Position numbers and translations under genes: made by a program
Assembly (NCBI GenBank): GCA_024278345.1
Contig: JAJRTK010000026.1
Span: 1-43,133 of the forward strand
Reading direction: 5' to 3'
DNA length: 43,133 nt
DNA from: a bacterium
Lineage (GTDB): Bacteria; CSSED10-310; JAJRTK01
In this document: in pieces, positions 1 to 7,934 of the stretch
Numbering within the stretch: position 1 is the stretch's first letter
Layout of the letters: every line of letters starts with the position of its first letter
Notes under the pieces: generated by a model
Databases searched by the model: none
Seen by the model: the letters and a program-made list of their open reading frames with translations, nothing else
Told to the model about the DNA's origin: nothing

Positions 1-20
1 CCACCATTGTTCCGCTTTGC

Positions 21-46
21 GTGGATACCCGCCCGCAGGTATCCAC
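21..46. repeat. perfect 9 bp inverted repeat (hairpin)
   Basis: GTGGATACC (21-29) and GGTATCCAC (38-46) are exactly complementary around an 8-base loop. There is no T-run after it, so it is not an obvious intrinsic terminator. The left arm plus two bases recurs at 397-407. Confidence 0.7.
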
Positions 47-90
47 CTACCATGAAAGTAAATGGTTAACCCATCTTCGATGGCGTGGTT

Positions 91-107
91 ATGGCGCTCG
101 GCGCCAT
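91..107. repeat. 7 bp hairpin with 3-base loop
   Basis: ATGGCGC (91-97), TCG loop, GCGCCAT (101-107). It lies inside a larger imperfect inverted repeat (51-65 with 104-117), so two mutually exclusive folds are possible. That is suggestive of a structured RNA but not proof of one. Confidence 0.6.
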
Positions 108-470
108 TCACTTTCATCTTCCGGGGTGTGGTCGCCGGGATCATGCTCGTTAAGGCGGGATAAAACAGGAAAAGAAGAGGGAAAACGCGGGGCCGAGCGA
201 AGCGAGACGCCGAGCATAAGCGAGGCCTACCGTACAAGAATGTGGGTGGGGAACTCGTTGCTTTTCATTGCAACAGGTCCTAGTTTGCTCCCTGGTGCGT
301 ACGGGGCGACGCCCTGCCCGGGGACGGGGGACGGAGTCCCCGGACAACCGCCGAGCAGAGCGAGGGGCAAGCGGCCGCCGAACTGTCCCGCCTTGAGTGG
401 ATACCCGGATTCGAAAAAAAACGGAACGCTGGTCAATTCTTTCTCAGGGGGGGCTTCCCATGGAGGCGAA

Positions 471-1916
471 ATGAGCGATCTTGCTGTGGTGATCCTGGCT
501 GCGGGCCAGGGAAAGAGAATGCTTTCTAAGTTGCCCAAGGTCTTGCATCGCCTTTGTGGCCGGCCGATGCTGGATTACGTCCTGGATGCCGCCTGGAGCC
601 TGAATCCTGGGCAGGTGGTGGGCGTCGTGGATTTCGAAGGCCCGGTGGCCGACTCTTTTCGCAATCGAGGAGCGCGGGTGGCGTTTCAGCCGGTTCGCCG
701 CGGGACTGGAGATGCGGCGCGGATTGGGCTTTCCGAGGTGCAGGGGAAGCCGGATCGCCTTCTTGTGCTCAATGGAGATGTTCCTCTCTTGAGGCCCGGG
801 ACTTTGCGGAAGATGCTCGATCTTCTGGAAGAATCGGCGGACTTGGTTCTTTTGGCGGCCCAAGTCCTGAACCCCCATGGGTATGGCAGGATCTTCCAGC
901 GGGATGGGGCTGTTCGGATCGTGGAACAGGTTGATGCTACTCCTGAGGAGCGCCGTCACTGCTTGATCAACGTCGGAGTTTATGGCGGCAGGGCTTCTTT
1001 TTTTAGCGATGCCCTGCCCCGGTTACAAAGCGACAATCTTCAAGGGGAGTTCTACTTGACCGATTTGGCCCCCATGGCAGGTCCCGGTCGCTGCCGGGTC
1101 GTGGAGCTCCAAGATGTTCACGAAGCCGCTGGCGTCAACAATCGCGCTCAGCTCGCCCAGGTGGAGGCGCTTCTCCGGCAAAGAAAAAACCGCGAGATCA
1201 TGCTCTCCGGCGTTACCATGCGCGATCCCGAGCGGACTTATTTGGACTGGGCGGTGGAAGTGGCGCCCGAATCGCTTCTTTACCCCAATGTCATCTTGGA
1301 AGGGCGGACCAGGATCGGCGCGGGATGCACCATCTATCCGGGGGTTCGGATCGTCGATAGCCAGATCGGGGAAGACTCAGTGATTCTCGATGGAACTGTT
1401 GTGGAAAACTCGGTTGTGGGGCCTCGGTCCAAGGTGGGGCCCATGGCTCATTTGCGCCCTGGTACTCGCCTTGGAGCCCGGTGCAAGATCGGGAACTTCG
1501 TCGAGACCAAGGCTGTGACTGTCGGGGAAGGCAGTAAGGCATCCCACCTGAGCTATCTGGGAGATGCCGTCATCGGCCGGGATGTCAATATCGGGTGTGG
1601 CACGATCACCTGCAATTATGATGGCGTGAGCAAGCATGTTACCATCATTGAAGACGGTGTTTTCGTTGGGTCCGATACACAGTTGGTAGCTCCTGTGACC
1701 GTGGGCCGCGGCGCCATCGTCGCCTCGGGCAGCACCATCACTTCCGACGTCCCGCCGGAAGCCCTGGTCTTGACGCGAGCGCCAACAGTGGTGAAAGAAG
1801 ATTATGCTTCCCGGTATTGGGAAGGGCGACAAAGGAGGCCGTCCGGTGACGGGGCGACTTTGGAAAAGAGGAGCTCAACCTCCTTGGTTGACACACGTGA
1901 TCCGGAGATCGGCTAG
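471..1916 (+). CDS. glmU: bifunctional GlmU: N-acetylglucosamine-1-phosphate uridyltransferase / glucosamine-1-phosphate acetyltransferase
   Basis: The product (481 aa) makes UDP-N-acetylglucosamine in two cytoplasmic steps: acetyl transfer to glucosamine-1-phosphate, then uridylyl transfer. UDP-GlcNAc feeds peptidoglycan and lipopolysaccharide synthesis. The N-terminal pyrophosphorylase domain shows the nucleotide-binding LAAGQGKRM motif at about residues 9-17 and the LNGDVPLL metal site near 100. The C-terminal half is a left-handed beta-helix of hexapeptide repeats with the family motifs LRPGT, GNFVETK and GCGTITCNYDG. ATG 471 was chosen because GGAGG (462-466) lies just upstream and the protein begins exactly at the conserved family start; the longer open frame from 21 is not GlmU-like. 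Its last 70 bases overlap the next gene's preferred start. The roughly 25-residue C-terminal tail is longer than usual. glmS, a common neighbour elsewhere, is absent. Confidence 0.95.
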   Translation: MSDLAVVILAAGQGKRMLSKLPKVLHRLCGRPMLDYVLDAAWSLNPGQVVGVVDFEGPVADSFRNRGARVAFQPVRRGTGDAARIGLSEVQGKPDRLLVLNGDVPLLRPGTLRKMLDLLEESADLVLLAAQVLNPHGYGRIFQRDGAVRIVEQVDATPEERRHCLINVGVYGGRASFFSDALPRLQSDNLQGEFYLTDLAPMAGPGRCRVVELQDVHEAAGVNNRAQLAQVEALLRQRKNREIMLSGVTMRDPERTYLDWAVEVAPESLLYPNVILEGRTRIGAGCTIYPGVRIVDSQIGEDSVILDGTVVENSVVGPRSKVGPMAHLRPGTRLGARCKIGNFVETKAVTVGEGSKASHLSYLGDAVIGRDVNIGCGTITCNYDGVSKHVTIIEDGVFVGSDTQLVAPVTVGRGAIVASGSTITSDVPPEALVLTRAPTVVKEDYASRYWEGRQRRPSGDGATLEKRSSTSLVDTRDPEIG

Positions 1917-2889
1917 AGACCTTTTCCCTGGCCTGCTCATGGCGGTCTTCCTGGCGGTTGCACTCCCCGCTTCGGGGCAGATCCGGTGGACCGACAAAGA
2001 GGGAACGGTGCATGTCAGCAGCGAGCTCCCGTCCCGGAATCAGGTTACGGAAATGGAGTGGCGCCGCCTCCAGATACTGCCCACGCCTACCCCCGCTCCA
2101 GTCCCCAGATACAGAGTGAAGCGGCTTCGGAAGGACGCCCCCCTGTTTCCGTGGCTCTGGTACCAGGTTCGGCGGCTTTTTTGGGAAGAGGCGATCCCCT
2201 TTTACGAAAGGGCCAGCCGCTTCGCTTTTCGGCACCTGGACAGTCTGCTTTCCTGGGTCCGCTGGCTCGTAGCAGGGGCTCTTCTTATCCTGGCCTTTCC
2301 TTTCTGGCTTCAGAGCGGGTTCCGCCTGTGGCGCCTCTTTCGGCTTCCTCGATATACCGATGGCCGCCGCGTCGAAAAGAAGCTGGGGAAGAAAGCCCTT
2401 TTGATAGGTTCTCCTCGCCGGGCTTCCGTGGGGTTTGATCCCCATGCCCGGAACCTTCTTTTCTACCGGAAGTGGATCGAGCATCCCGAGAATGAAGGCG
2501 CCTGGACCGTGAGTGAGGTCCTGGAAACCTCGTCGCCGGATTTCTATGTGGAGCTCGACGACGGCGTGCGAGTACTGGTGGTCATGGAGAGGCCGCGCCT
2601 GCGAGAGCCGCGCACCCAGATGGAGGAGATCATCGACGAGGAGGGGATGGCGGGTCGCCTGAGGAAGGTCTGGATGGCCTATCCTGATCGGATCTCAGTG
2701 AAGGGGGAGCTGGCGCGCCAGGGAGGCGATTTCGTTTTGGGAGTCGGTGGCACCGGGGTCGAGATTTGGCCTCGGGAGCTGCCGGTTCGATACGATTCCG
2801 AGGTTTGGAGGGTTTGGCGGATCTTCGGCGTGGCGCTCCTTGCGTTGGTGTTGGGTGGTTTGGGTCTCGTCCATCGTTGGGGTTTCTGA
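1846..2889 (+). CDS. exported/membrane protein with DUF4124-like N-terminus, function unknown
   Basis: About 347 aa. A signal peptide or membrane anchor (LLMAVFLAVALPASGQ) is followed directly by IRWTDKEGTVHVSS, which resembles the short DUF4124 segment found at the N-terminus of many exported proteobacterial proteins. A Pro-rich stretch follows, then a membrane segment near the middle (WLVAGALLILAFPFWL), a soluble charged region, and a final hydrophobic helix (IFGVALLALVLGGLGLV) at the C-terminus. The GTG start at 1846 was chosen because AAGGAGG (1832-1838) lies 7 bases upstream; this places the start inside glmU and suggests translational coupling. GTG 1897 or ATG 1939 would give a more conventional signal peptide but have poor ribosome-binding sites. 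The function is not recognised; being joined to glmU and the next gene hints at an envelope role. Confidence 0.7.
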   Translation: MTGRLWKRGAQPPWLTHVIRRSARDLFPGLLMAVFLAVALPASGQIRWTDKEGTVHVSSELPSRNQVTEMEWRRLQILPTPTPAPVPRYRVKRLRKDAPLFPWLWYQVRRLFWEEAIPFYERASRFAFRHLDSLLSWVRWLVAGALLILAFPFWLQSGFRLWRLFRLPRYTDGRRVEKKLGKKALLIGSPRRASVGFDPHARNLLFYRKWIEHPENEGAWTVSEVLETSSPDFYVELDDGVRVLVVMERPRLREPRTQMEEIIDEEGMAGRLRKVWMAYPDRISVKGELARQGGDFVLGVGGTGVEIWPRELPVRYDSEVWRVWRIFGVALLALVLGGLGLVHRWGF

Positions 2890-2998
2890 TCTCGACATCG
2901 GCGCTTGGGGGGCGTAAGCTAGTACCTCCGGAGTTCTCATCACGGGTCGCGCCGGCGCTGGCTGGTGCGCGGTCCCCCCCAAAAAAAAAGGAGAAGCC

Positions 2999-3628
2999 AT
3001 GAGACGAATTGGCCGAGGTCTAGTCCGGTTTTTTCGGTTGCTTGACGACACTTTGGAAATTCTTATATTTGATCGGTTGCTGGCGCCTCCAAGGAGGGGC
3101 TGGGTCCTGGGGGGCGCAGGGCTGGCAGTTGCGGGGCTTTTGATCTTCGCTGGCGCCCCGCCCGCGGAGCTTGAGCCTCAGAGCTCGGCCTTGCCCGTAG
3201 CGGACGAGGCCACGGGGGCCAAGAGACTGCTCTTGCGCCGCCCCTGGCTCGATCACTTGCCCACGGACCCCTACGAATCGTACCGCGCCTTGATCTTCGA
3301 GCCCAAGGGCGTGGGCGTGAAGCTCCGGGCGACGGCGTACAAAGGGCAATGGGAGATGTTTCTCTTTCGGGCGAACGACAAAGAAGTCAGGTTTTTCTTT
3401 CCCCACGACAAGAAGAGATTTGCCACTCAGTACAGCATTTCCAAGATCCAGCGTGGAACCTTTGATCTGGAGCTGACGCTGGAGAATATGCCCAAAGGTC
3501 CAAAGACCTATTATAGCTGGAAGAAGTTTCGCCGGGGAGAGGACCAGCCGCCCGCCCTTCGCTCCATGGCCCTGGAACGCTGGCTCGTGCCCGTGGAGCG
3601 GTTGGGAGAGGTGAACCCTGGGTTTTGA
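2999..3628 (+). CDS. single-pass membrane protein of unknown function
   Basis: 209 aa. ATG 2999 is preceded by a strong AAGGAG site. One transmembrane helix is predicted at about residues 34-53 (GWVLGGAGLAVAGLLIFAGA), with a basic N-terminal cytoplasmic segment of about 33 residues. The remaining 150 residues would lie outside the cytoplasm and look like a soluble beta-rich domain with many aromatic and basic residues. No family was recognised. It follows the DUF4124-like gene after about 110 bases, a gap that includes an A-rich run just before the Shine-Dalgarno site, and precedes the Mrp ATPase by 132 bases on the same strand. Confidence 0.75.
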   Translation: MRRIGRGLVRFFRLLDDTLEILIFDRLLAPPRRGWVLGGAGLAVAGLLIFAGAPPAELEPQSSALPVADEATGAKRLLLRRPWLDHLPTDPYESYRALIFEPKGVGVKLRATAYKGQWEMFLFRANDKEVRFFFPHDKKRFATQYSISKIQRGTFDLELTLENMPKGPKTYYSWKKFRRGEDQPPALRSMALERWLVPVERLGEVNPGF

Positions 3629-3760
3629 GAGTTGATTCGGGTCTTCTCTGAACCTTTTGGCCAGTTGAGTTGTTGAGAACGGTTCGGCTTTTGGCGACGT
3701 GAGAGTGGTGGACCCGCTTTGCGTTGCCGCTTGCACCCGCCGCACTGAAGGAGTAAAGCG

Positions 3761-5020
3761 ATGGATCGAGATCAACTGGAGCAGTTCGTCAGCAACTTGG
3801 CAGACCCGCAAACTCGGGAGACCATCGGGGAGAAAGGGCTTTTGAAGAACGTCGCTTTTTGCGGTGGTCAGGCGCGTGTCACGCTTCTTCGACCGCCAGT
3901 ATCAGAGGGGATGCAGGAGCAGTTGCGGCGGTCGGTGCAACATGCCGTGGCCACTCAGGAAGGCGTCACGGAAGTCGTGGTGGACTATGCCCAGGGAGTC
4001 GCGGCTCCCGCGCCTCAGCTCACGGTCATCGATTCTGGTGCCGGCCAGGCGGGGCCCGCGCCCGGGCGGCCCGCGCCTCACCGGGGCGTCCCACCGGCGC
4101 AGCCCATTGCCGGAGTGAAGAAGATCCTTGCGGTGGCCAGCGGCAAGGGTGGAGTTGGCAAGTCCACCGTGGCCGTGAATCTAGCCTTGGCGTTGACGAA
4201 GATGGGGGCGCGAGTGGGGTTGATGGATGCCGACGTGTACGGTCCAAGTATTCCCATGATGCTCAACCTGGACGGGCAGCCGGGCGTGGACGCCGAGCAG
4301 CGCATCCTGCCTTTGAAGAGTTCTTATGGCGTGGATGTCATGTCCATCGGCTTCCTGATGGAGGGGGACGACACTCCGGTCATCTGGCGCGGCCCCATGG
4401 TGATGAAGCTGATCACGCAGTTCTTGCGGAATGTGGCCTGGCGGAACCTCGATTTTCTGGTGATCGATCTGCCGCCTGGGACAGGCGATGTGCAGCTCAC
4501 GCTGGTCCAGACGGTGCCGGTGACGGGTGCGGTGATCGTGACGACGCCACAGGATATCGCTCTTTTGGATGCGAAGAAGGCTTTCCAGATGTTCCGCCGT
4601 GTGGAAACGCCGATCGTGGGCATCATTGAAAACATGAGCAGTTTCGTCTGGCCGGGGCTTGAGCCGGCGAAGGAAGTTTTGCGTGAGCTGCGAGGAAGCT
4701 TGGATTCCGAGGCCGCTTTGAAGCTCGACAAACTGGATGCGGTGTTGGAGGAGCACGCATTGATGTATCCTTTCGGTAAGGGTGGCGGCCGTCGGGAAGC
4801 CGAAAAGCGGAACGTTCCCTTCCTGGGCGGAGTCCCCTTGGACATCGAGATCCGGAGTGCCGGAGACCGGGGCCTGCCCATCGTGGAAGTCGCTCCGGAT
4901 TCGCCGGCCTCGAGAGTTTTCATGGATATCGCCCGCCATCTGCTGGATGCCGATCACGATGCGGTGGGTCATGGGAAAGATGAGAAGAAAGGCTTCTTTT
5001 CGAAAATGATGGGGCGCTAG
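3761..5020 (+). CDS. Mrp/ApbC (NBP35-like) P-loop ATPase lacking the usual CxxC
   Basis: 419 aa. Mrp/ApbC proteins are cytoplasmic ATPases that bind a bridging iron-sulfur cluster as dimers and pass it to apo-proteins. The N-terminus (about residues 1-90) is a MIP18/DUF59-like domain, followed by an Ala/Pro linker and the deviant Walker A SGKGGVGKS with its lysine at 134. MDADVYGPS, the IWRGPM segment, DLPPGTGDVQL and TTPQDIAL are all typical of the family. After ENMS (about 290-293) the family normally has a CPxC pair; here the sequence reads SFVWPGLEP and about 40 Leu/Glu-rich residues are inserted before the GKGGGRREAEK segment. The only cysteine noticed is in the N-terminal domain, so canonical cluster binding is doubtful. 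ATG 3761 follows AAGGAG. Confidence in the family is high; confidence in a cluster-carrier role is low. Confidence 0.9.
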   Translation: MDRDQLEQFVSNLADPQTRETIGEKGLLKNVAFCGGQARVTLLRPPVSEGMQEQLRRSVQHAVATQEGVTEVVVDYAQGVAAPAPQLTVIDSGAGQAGPAPGRPAPHRGVPPAQPIAGVKKILAVASGKGGVGKSTVAVNLALALTKMGARVGLMDADVYGPSIPMMLNLDGQPGVDAEQRILPLKSSYGVDVMSIGFLMEGDDTPVIWRGPMVMKLITQFLRNVAWRNLDFLVIDLPPGTGDVQLTLVQTVPVTGAVIVTTPQDIALLDAKKAFQMFRRVETPIVGIIENMSSFVWPGLEPAKEVLRELRGSLDSEAALKLDKLDAVLEEHALMYPFGKGGGRREAEKRNVPFLGGVPLDIEIRSAGDRGLPIVEVAPDSPASRVFMDIARHLLDADHDAVGHGKDEKKGFFSKMMGR

Positions 5021-5040
5021 CTGGTAGGGGTGGTGGAAAG

Positions 5041-5095
5041 CCGTCCCCACGAATCATCAAGAACATCTTGCTGACGTGGCCGCCGGTGGGGACGG
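5041..5095. repeat. 10 bp inverted repeat with nested hairpin
   Basis: CCGTCCCCAC (5041-5050) is complementary to GTGGGGACGG (5086-5095). Between them lies a smaller CAAGA/TCTTG stem. It sits between the Mrp ATPase stop and the HEAT-repeat gene. There is no T-run, so it may be a processing site, an attenuator-like structure or a weak terminator. Confidence 0.55.
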
Positions 5096-5168
5096 TGAAT
5101 CAGCGCCCTGCTAAGTCTGTAACAAAGGTTCTGGGGCCCATGGCTCCATCGGTAGAGGAAGGGATTCC

Positions 5169-6101
5169 ATGAGAAAGCTTGCACTCCTTCTTGTTTTTGT
5201 CTCCGGTTTTGGGGAGCTTGTGGCCAGTGGAGCGGATTTCCGGGGGAACTTGGTGATCCTACGAAACTACATGGATCACTCTGAGGAGCAGGTGGTTGCG
5301 GCACTCAACGAGCTGGCGGCCCTGCAAGACAGGCGTGCCATCGGGCCGGTGAGCGATTTGTTGACCGTGCGCTCCGCCACGATCCGCACGGCTGCGCGGC
5401 AGGCCCTCATCGAGCTCAGGGCGATGGACCAGTTTGCGCGGCAACTTCGTAGCAGCGTTCCCCAAGAGCGGCAATCGACGGCTCAGGTGCTGAGATTCAT
5501 GGGGACGCCAGCGATTCCTTTGCTGTTGCCTCTCCTGGGCGACCCGGAACCGCAGGTTCGGGGTTCCGCGTTGGTCTCGTTGGGAGCGCTGGCCAAGGGT
5601 ACGAAGGATCAACGTGCATTGGACGGGCTTGTCCGGGCTCTCAACGACGAAAGCCCCTTTGTCCGTGAGTCGGCAATCGTCTATTTGGGAGAATTGGGAG
5701 ACCGGAAGATCATTCTGCCTCTCATCGGTTTTGTCCGCCAGAACCAGCTCGTTTATCAAGCCTTCGGAGCCTTGAACCGTCTGGCGCATCGGGAGGAGGC
5801 CCTGGCTTCCGCCATCGTTGGGGAGGTTCGCCAGTTGCTGACGGGAACCGATTTGACCCTGGTGGAACGGGGAATCAAGCTCCTCCGCTTCATCGAGGCG
5901 CCACAAGCTATAACGCCGCTCTTGGAGATGCTGGAGCATGAATCTCCGCGCATCCGGTATGCCGCGATCCAGGGGCTCTTGCCCTATCGCGAAGATCCCC
6001 GGGTCCTGGCGGCGGTAGAGCGTTTGAGCCGGGATGACGAAGACGCCTTGGTTAGAACGACGGCCCGGAGTTATGTCGCTGGCAACCTGGATCTCGACTG
6101 A
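5169..6101 (+). CDS. exported HEAT-repeat protein
   Basis: 310 aa with an N-terminal signal peptide (residues 1 to about 21, MRKLALLLVFVSGFGELVASG). The rest is a run of helical repeats of roughly 30-35 residues of the HEAT/PBS-lyase type, for example AIPLLLPLLGDPEPQVRGSA, LVRALNDESPFVRESAIVYL and TPLLEMLEHESPRIRYAAI. Such solenoids are protein-protein scaffolds; here the signal peptide puts it in the periplasm or at the outer surface. ATG 5169 follows GAGGAAGGG. It ends 45 bases before the chosen start of the CRTAC1 gene and is probably the first gene of the large envelope cluster. No catalytic motif was seen and no partner can be named from sequence alone. Confidence 0.85.
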   Translation: MRKLALLLVFVSGFGELVASGADFRGNLVILRNYMDHSEEQVVAALNELAALQDRRAIGPVSDLLTVRSATIRTAARQALIELRAMDQFARQLRSSVPQERQSTAQVLRFMGTPAIPLLLPLLGDPEPQVRGSALVSLGALAKGTKDQRALDGLVRALNDESPFVRESAIVYLGELGDRKIILPLIGFVRQNQLVYQAFGALNRLAHREEALASAIVGEVRQLLTGTDLTLVERGIKLLRFIEAPQAITPLLEMLEHESPRIRYAAIQGLLPYREDPRVLAAVERLSRDDEDALVRTTARSYVAGNLDLD

Positions 6102-6146
6102 CCCGTGGTCTCCCAGAAATCCTGGTGCTGCTCCAGGCTAAGGGCA

Positions 6147-7934
6147 GTGGATGGTGAGTCCAAACGAAGAGGGCGATGGGGATTATGGGGCTGGGTTGTG
6201 GTTGTGCAGACAGGTTGCCTTGTTTTCCTTGTGAGCGGGATCTCCTTGGGGGGAACGGTAAGGGGCGTGCCGATGTTCGTGGACGTAGCCCGGGATTCGG
6301 GGATCACCATGCTCCATCGCCACTGTGGTTCCGGCAAACGGTATCTTGTGGAAACGATGGGTTCGGGGTTGGCCTGGCTGGATTACGATGGTGACGGGTG
6401 GCTCGATCTGTACTTGGCTCAGGGGGGATTGTTGCCGGGATGCTCTGTTTCTCCAAAGATCCTGGTCAACCGCCTTTACCGAAATATGGGGGATGGCAGC
6501 TTCGAGAATCGGACGGAGGAGGCGGGTGTCGGGGATGGAGGATACGGACAAGGAGTGGCGGTGGGCGATATCGACGGAGACGGTGATCCAGACCTCTATG
6601 TGGCGAACTACGGGCCGGATCGGCTCTACCGGAACCAGGGGAACGGTAGATTTCGCGATGTGACCTCCATGGCTGGATTAGGTGATGGCGGATGGTCGAG
6701 TAGTGCGGCGTTTGGAGATCTGGATGGCGACGGGGACCTCGATCTCTATGTCGTGCGCTATCTCGATGCGCCGGTTTCAAACAGCGTCTCTTGTTCAAGC
6801 CGGCAACAGGTGGCCGGCGGTTTCGAGCGGGTGGGGATTTACTGTCATCCCAGTACCTATGCCGGCTTGCCAGATCGGCTTTACGTGAATGATGGGAAGG
6901 GCCGCTTCAGGGAGATGGCCTCGGCGGTTGGCATCGTCCAGGACGGGGCGGCCAAGGGGCTTGGGGTCGTGCTAGCCGACCTGGATGGGGATATGGATCT
7001 CGACATCTATGTATCGAACGATTCCACGGCGAACCAGTTGTTCGAGAACGATGGCCGCGGGCGTTTCACCGACCAAACGCTCCTTTCCGGAACCGGTTAC
7101 AATGGCGCGGGCCGTGCCGAGGCGGGGATGGGCCTCACCGCGGGGGATGTGGATGGCGACATGCTTTTGGACCTCTTCGTGACGAATCTGTCCAACGAAA
7201 CCAACACCCTTTACCGAAATTTGGGGAGTGGTTTGTTCGCGGACGAGACTCGGCAGCGTGGGCTGGCTCCTAGCTCCGTACCATTTGTGGGCTTCGGGAC
7301 GCGCCTAGCGGATTTGGACAATGACGGTGATCTGGATCTCGTGGTGGTCAACGGGCATATCTTGGACAACGTGGAGAAGGTGGCGCCGGGATTTTTTTAT
7401 GCCCAGCCGATGTCGCTCTTCCAGAATGATGGGCGAGGACGTTTCACCGACGTGACGAAGGAATGGGGAGCCGCCCTTCTCCGGCCGGTCGTGGCGCGCG
7501 GCCTCGAAGTGGCCGACTATGATCGAGATGGCGATCTGGATTTGGCGGTGAGTGTCAACAATGGTTGGTTTCGGCTCCTACGGAACGAGGGAAAGGGATT
7601 GGGGTTCTCCTTGGAGATTCGGCTCATGGGAACAAGCTCGAATCGGGAAGGGATTGGTGCGCAGATTCTCATCGAAGCGGAGGACTTGCGCTACAGGCGG
7701 GTAGTGGGGAGATCCGGAAGCTATCAGTCCAACGGGCCGCCGGTGGTACATTGTGGGTTAGGCCGGAAAAAGAGCTGCCGGGTGACTATCCGTTGGCCAG
7801 GGGGCGGCGAGGAGAAGCTGGGTTCCGTTTCGGCGGGCCAGCTCATCGTTGTTACCGAAGGCCGTGGCATCACGGAACGTCGCCCCTTGACAGGAACAGG
7901 AGCTTCTCCCACGGCAGGAGGTTCTCAGCCATGA
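6147..7934 (+). CDS. CRTAC1/ASPIC-UnbV family seven-bladed FG-GAP beta-propeller, exported
   Basis: About 595 aa. A hydrophobic signal segment near the N-terminus is followed by seven calcium-binding loops of the DxDxDGxxD type, beginning with DYDGDGWLD near residue 79. This fits a seven-bladed integrin-alpha-like propeller. The C-terminal roughly 110 residues form the ASPIC/UnbV domain (NREGIGAQILIEA ... SYQSNGPPVVHCGLG). Four cysteines (about 60, 99, 216, 233) are conserved in the paralog at 24761, including the HRHCG and YCHP motifs, and may form disulfides or bind metal. CRTAC1-type proteins are extracellular; their bacterial role is unknown. GTG 6147 (weak AAGGG upstream) is preferred to GTG 6105, which has no ribosome-binding site; neither is strong. 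The stop overlaps the following TPR start by ATGA. Confidence 0.88.
   Translation: MDGESKRRGRWGLWGWVVVVQTGCLVFLVSGISLGGTVRGVPMFVDVARDSGITMLHRHCGSGKRYLVETMGSGLAWLDYDGDGWLDLYLAQGGLLPGCSVSPKILVNRLYRNMGDGSFENRTEEAGVGDGGYGQGVAVGDIDGDGDPDLYVANYGPDRLYRNQGNGRFRDVTSMAGLGDGGWSSSAAFGDLDGDGDLDLYVVRYLDAPVSNSVSCSSRQQVAGGFERVGIYCHPSTYAGLPDRLYVNDGKGRFREMASAVGIVQDGAAKGLGVVLADLDGDMDLDIYVSNDSTANQLFENDGRGRFTDQTLLSGTGYNGAGRAEAGMGLTAGDVDGDMLLDLFVTNLSNETNTLYRNLGSGLFADETRQRGLAPSSVPFVGFGTRLADLDNDGDLDLVVVNGHILDNVEKVAPGFFYAQPMSLFQNDGRGRFTDVTKEWGAALLRPVVARGLEVADYDRDGDLDLAVSVNNGWFRLLRNEGKGLGFSLEIRLMGTSSNREGIGAQILIEAEDLRYRRVVGRSGSYQSNGPPVVHCGLGRKKSCRVTIRWPGGGEEKLGSVSAGQLIVVTEGRGITERRPLTGTGASPTAGGSQP

Larger units (their letters stand above)
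1..470. other. structured leader/intergenic region upstream of glmU
   Basis: No convincing gene is seen here. An open frame runs through from position 21 into glmU, but its translation is low-complexity and resembles no GlmU N-terminus. The stretch is dense in inverted repeats: a 9 bp hairpin (21-29/38-46), a 7 bp hairpin with a 3-base loop (91-97/101-107), a longer imperfect repeat (about 51-65/104-117), and a 5 bp hairpin (257-261/270-274). The sequence GTGGATACCCG occurs at 21-31 and again at 397-407. It could be a structured 5' UTR, a small RNA, or decayed repeat DNA. No promoter could be assigned with confidence. Confidence 0.5.

Noticed and set aside
21-470. In-frame 150-codon N-terminal extension of GlmU
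   Set aside because: GlmU homologs start at LAVVILAAG; the extension is low-complexity, full of hairpins, and position 471 has a good ribosome-binding site.
1888-1916. TTGACA at 1888 as a -35 promoter element for the gene after glmU
   Set aside because: No acceptable -10 box at the right spacing; it lies inside glmU where translational coupling is more likely.
4181-5050. 289-codon minus-strand open frame opposite the Mrp ATPase
   Set aside because: His/Arg-rich composition without family resemblance; the + strand protein is clearly real.
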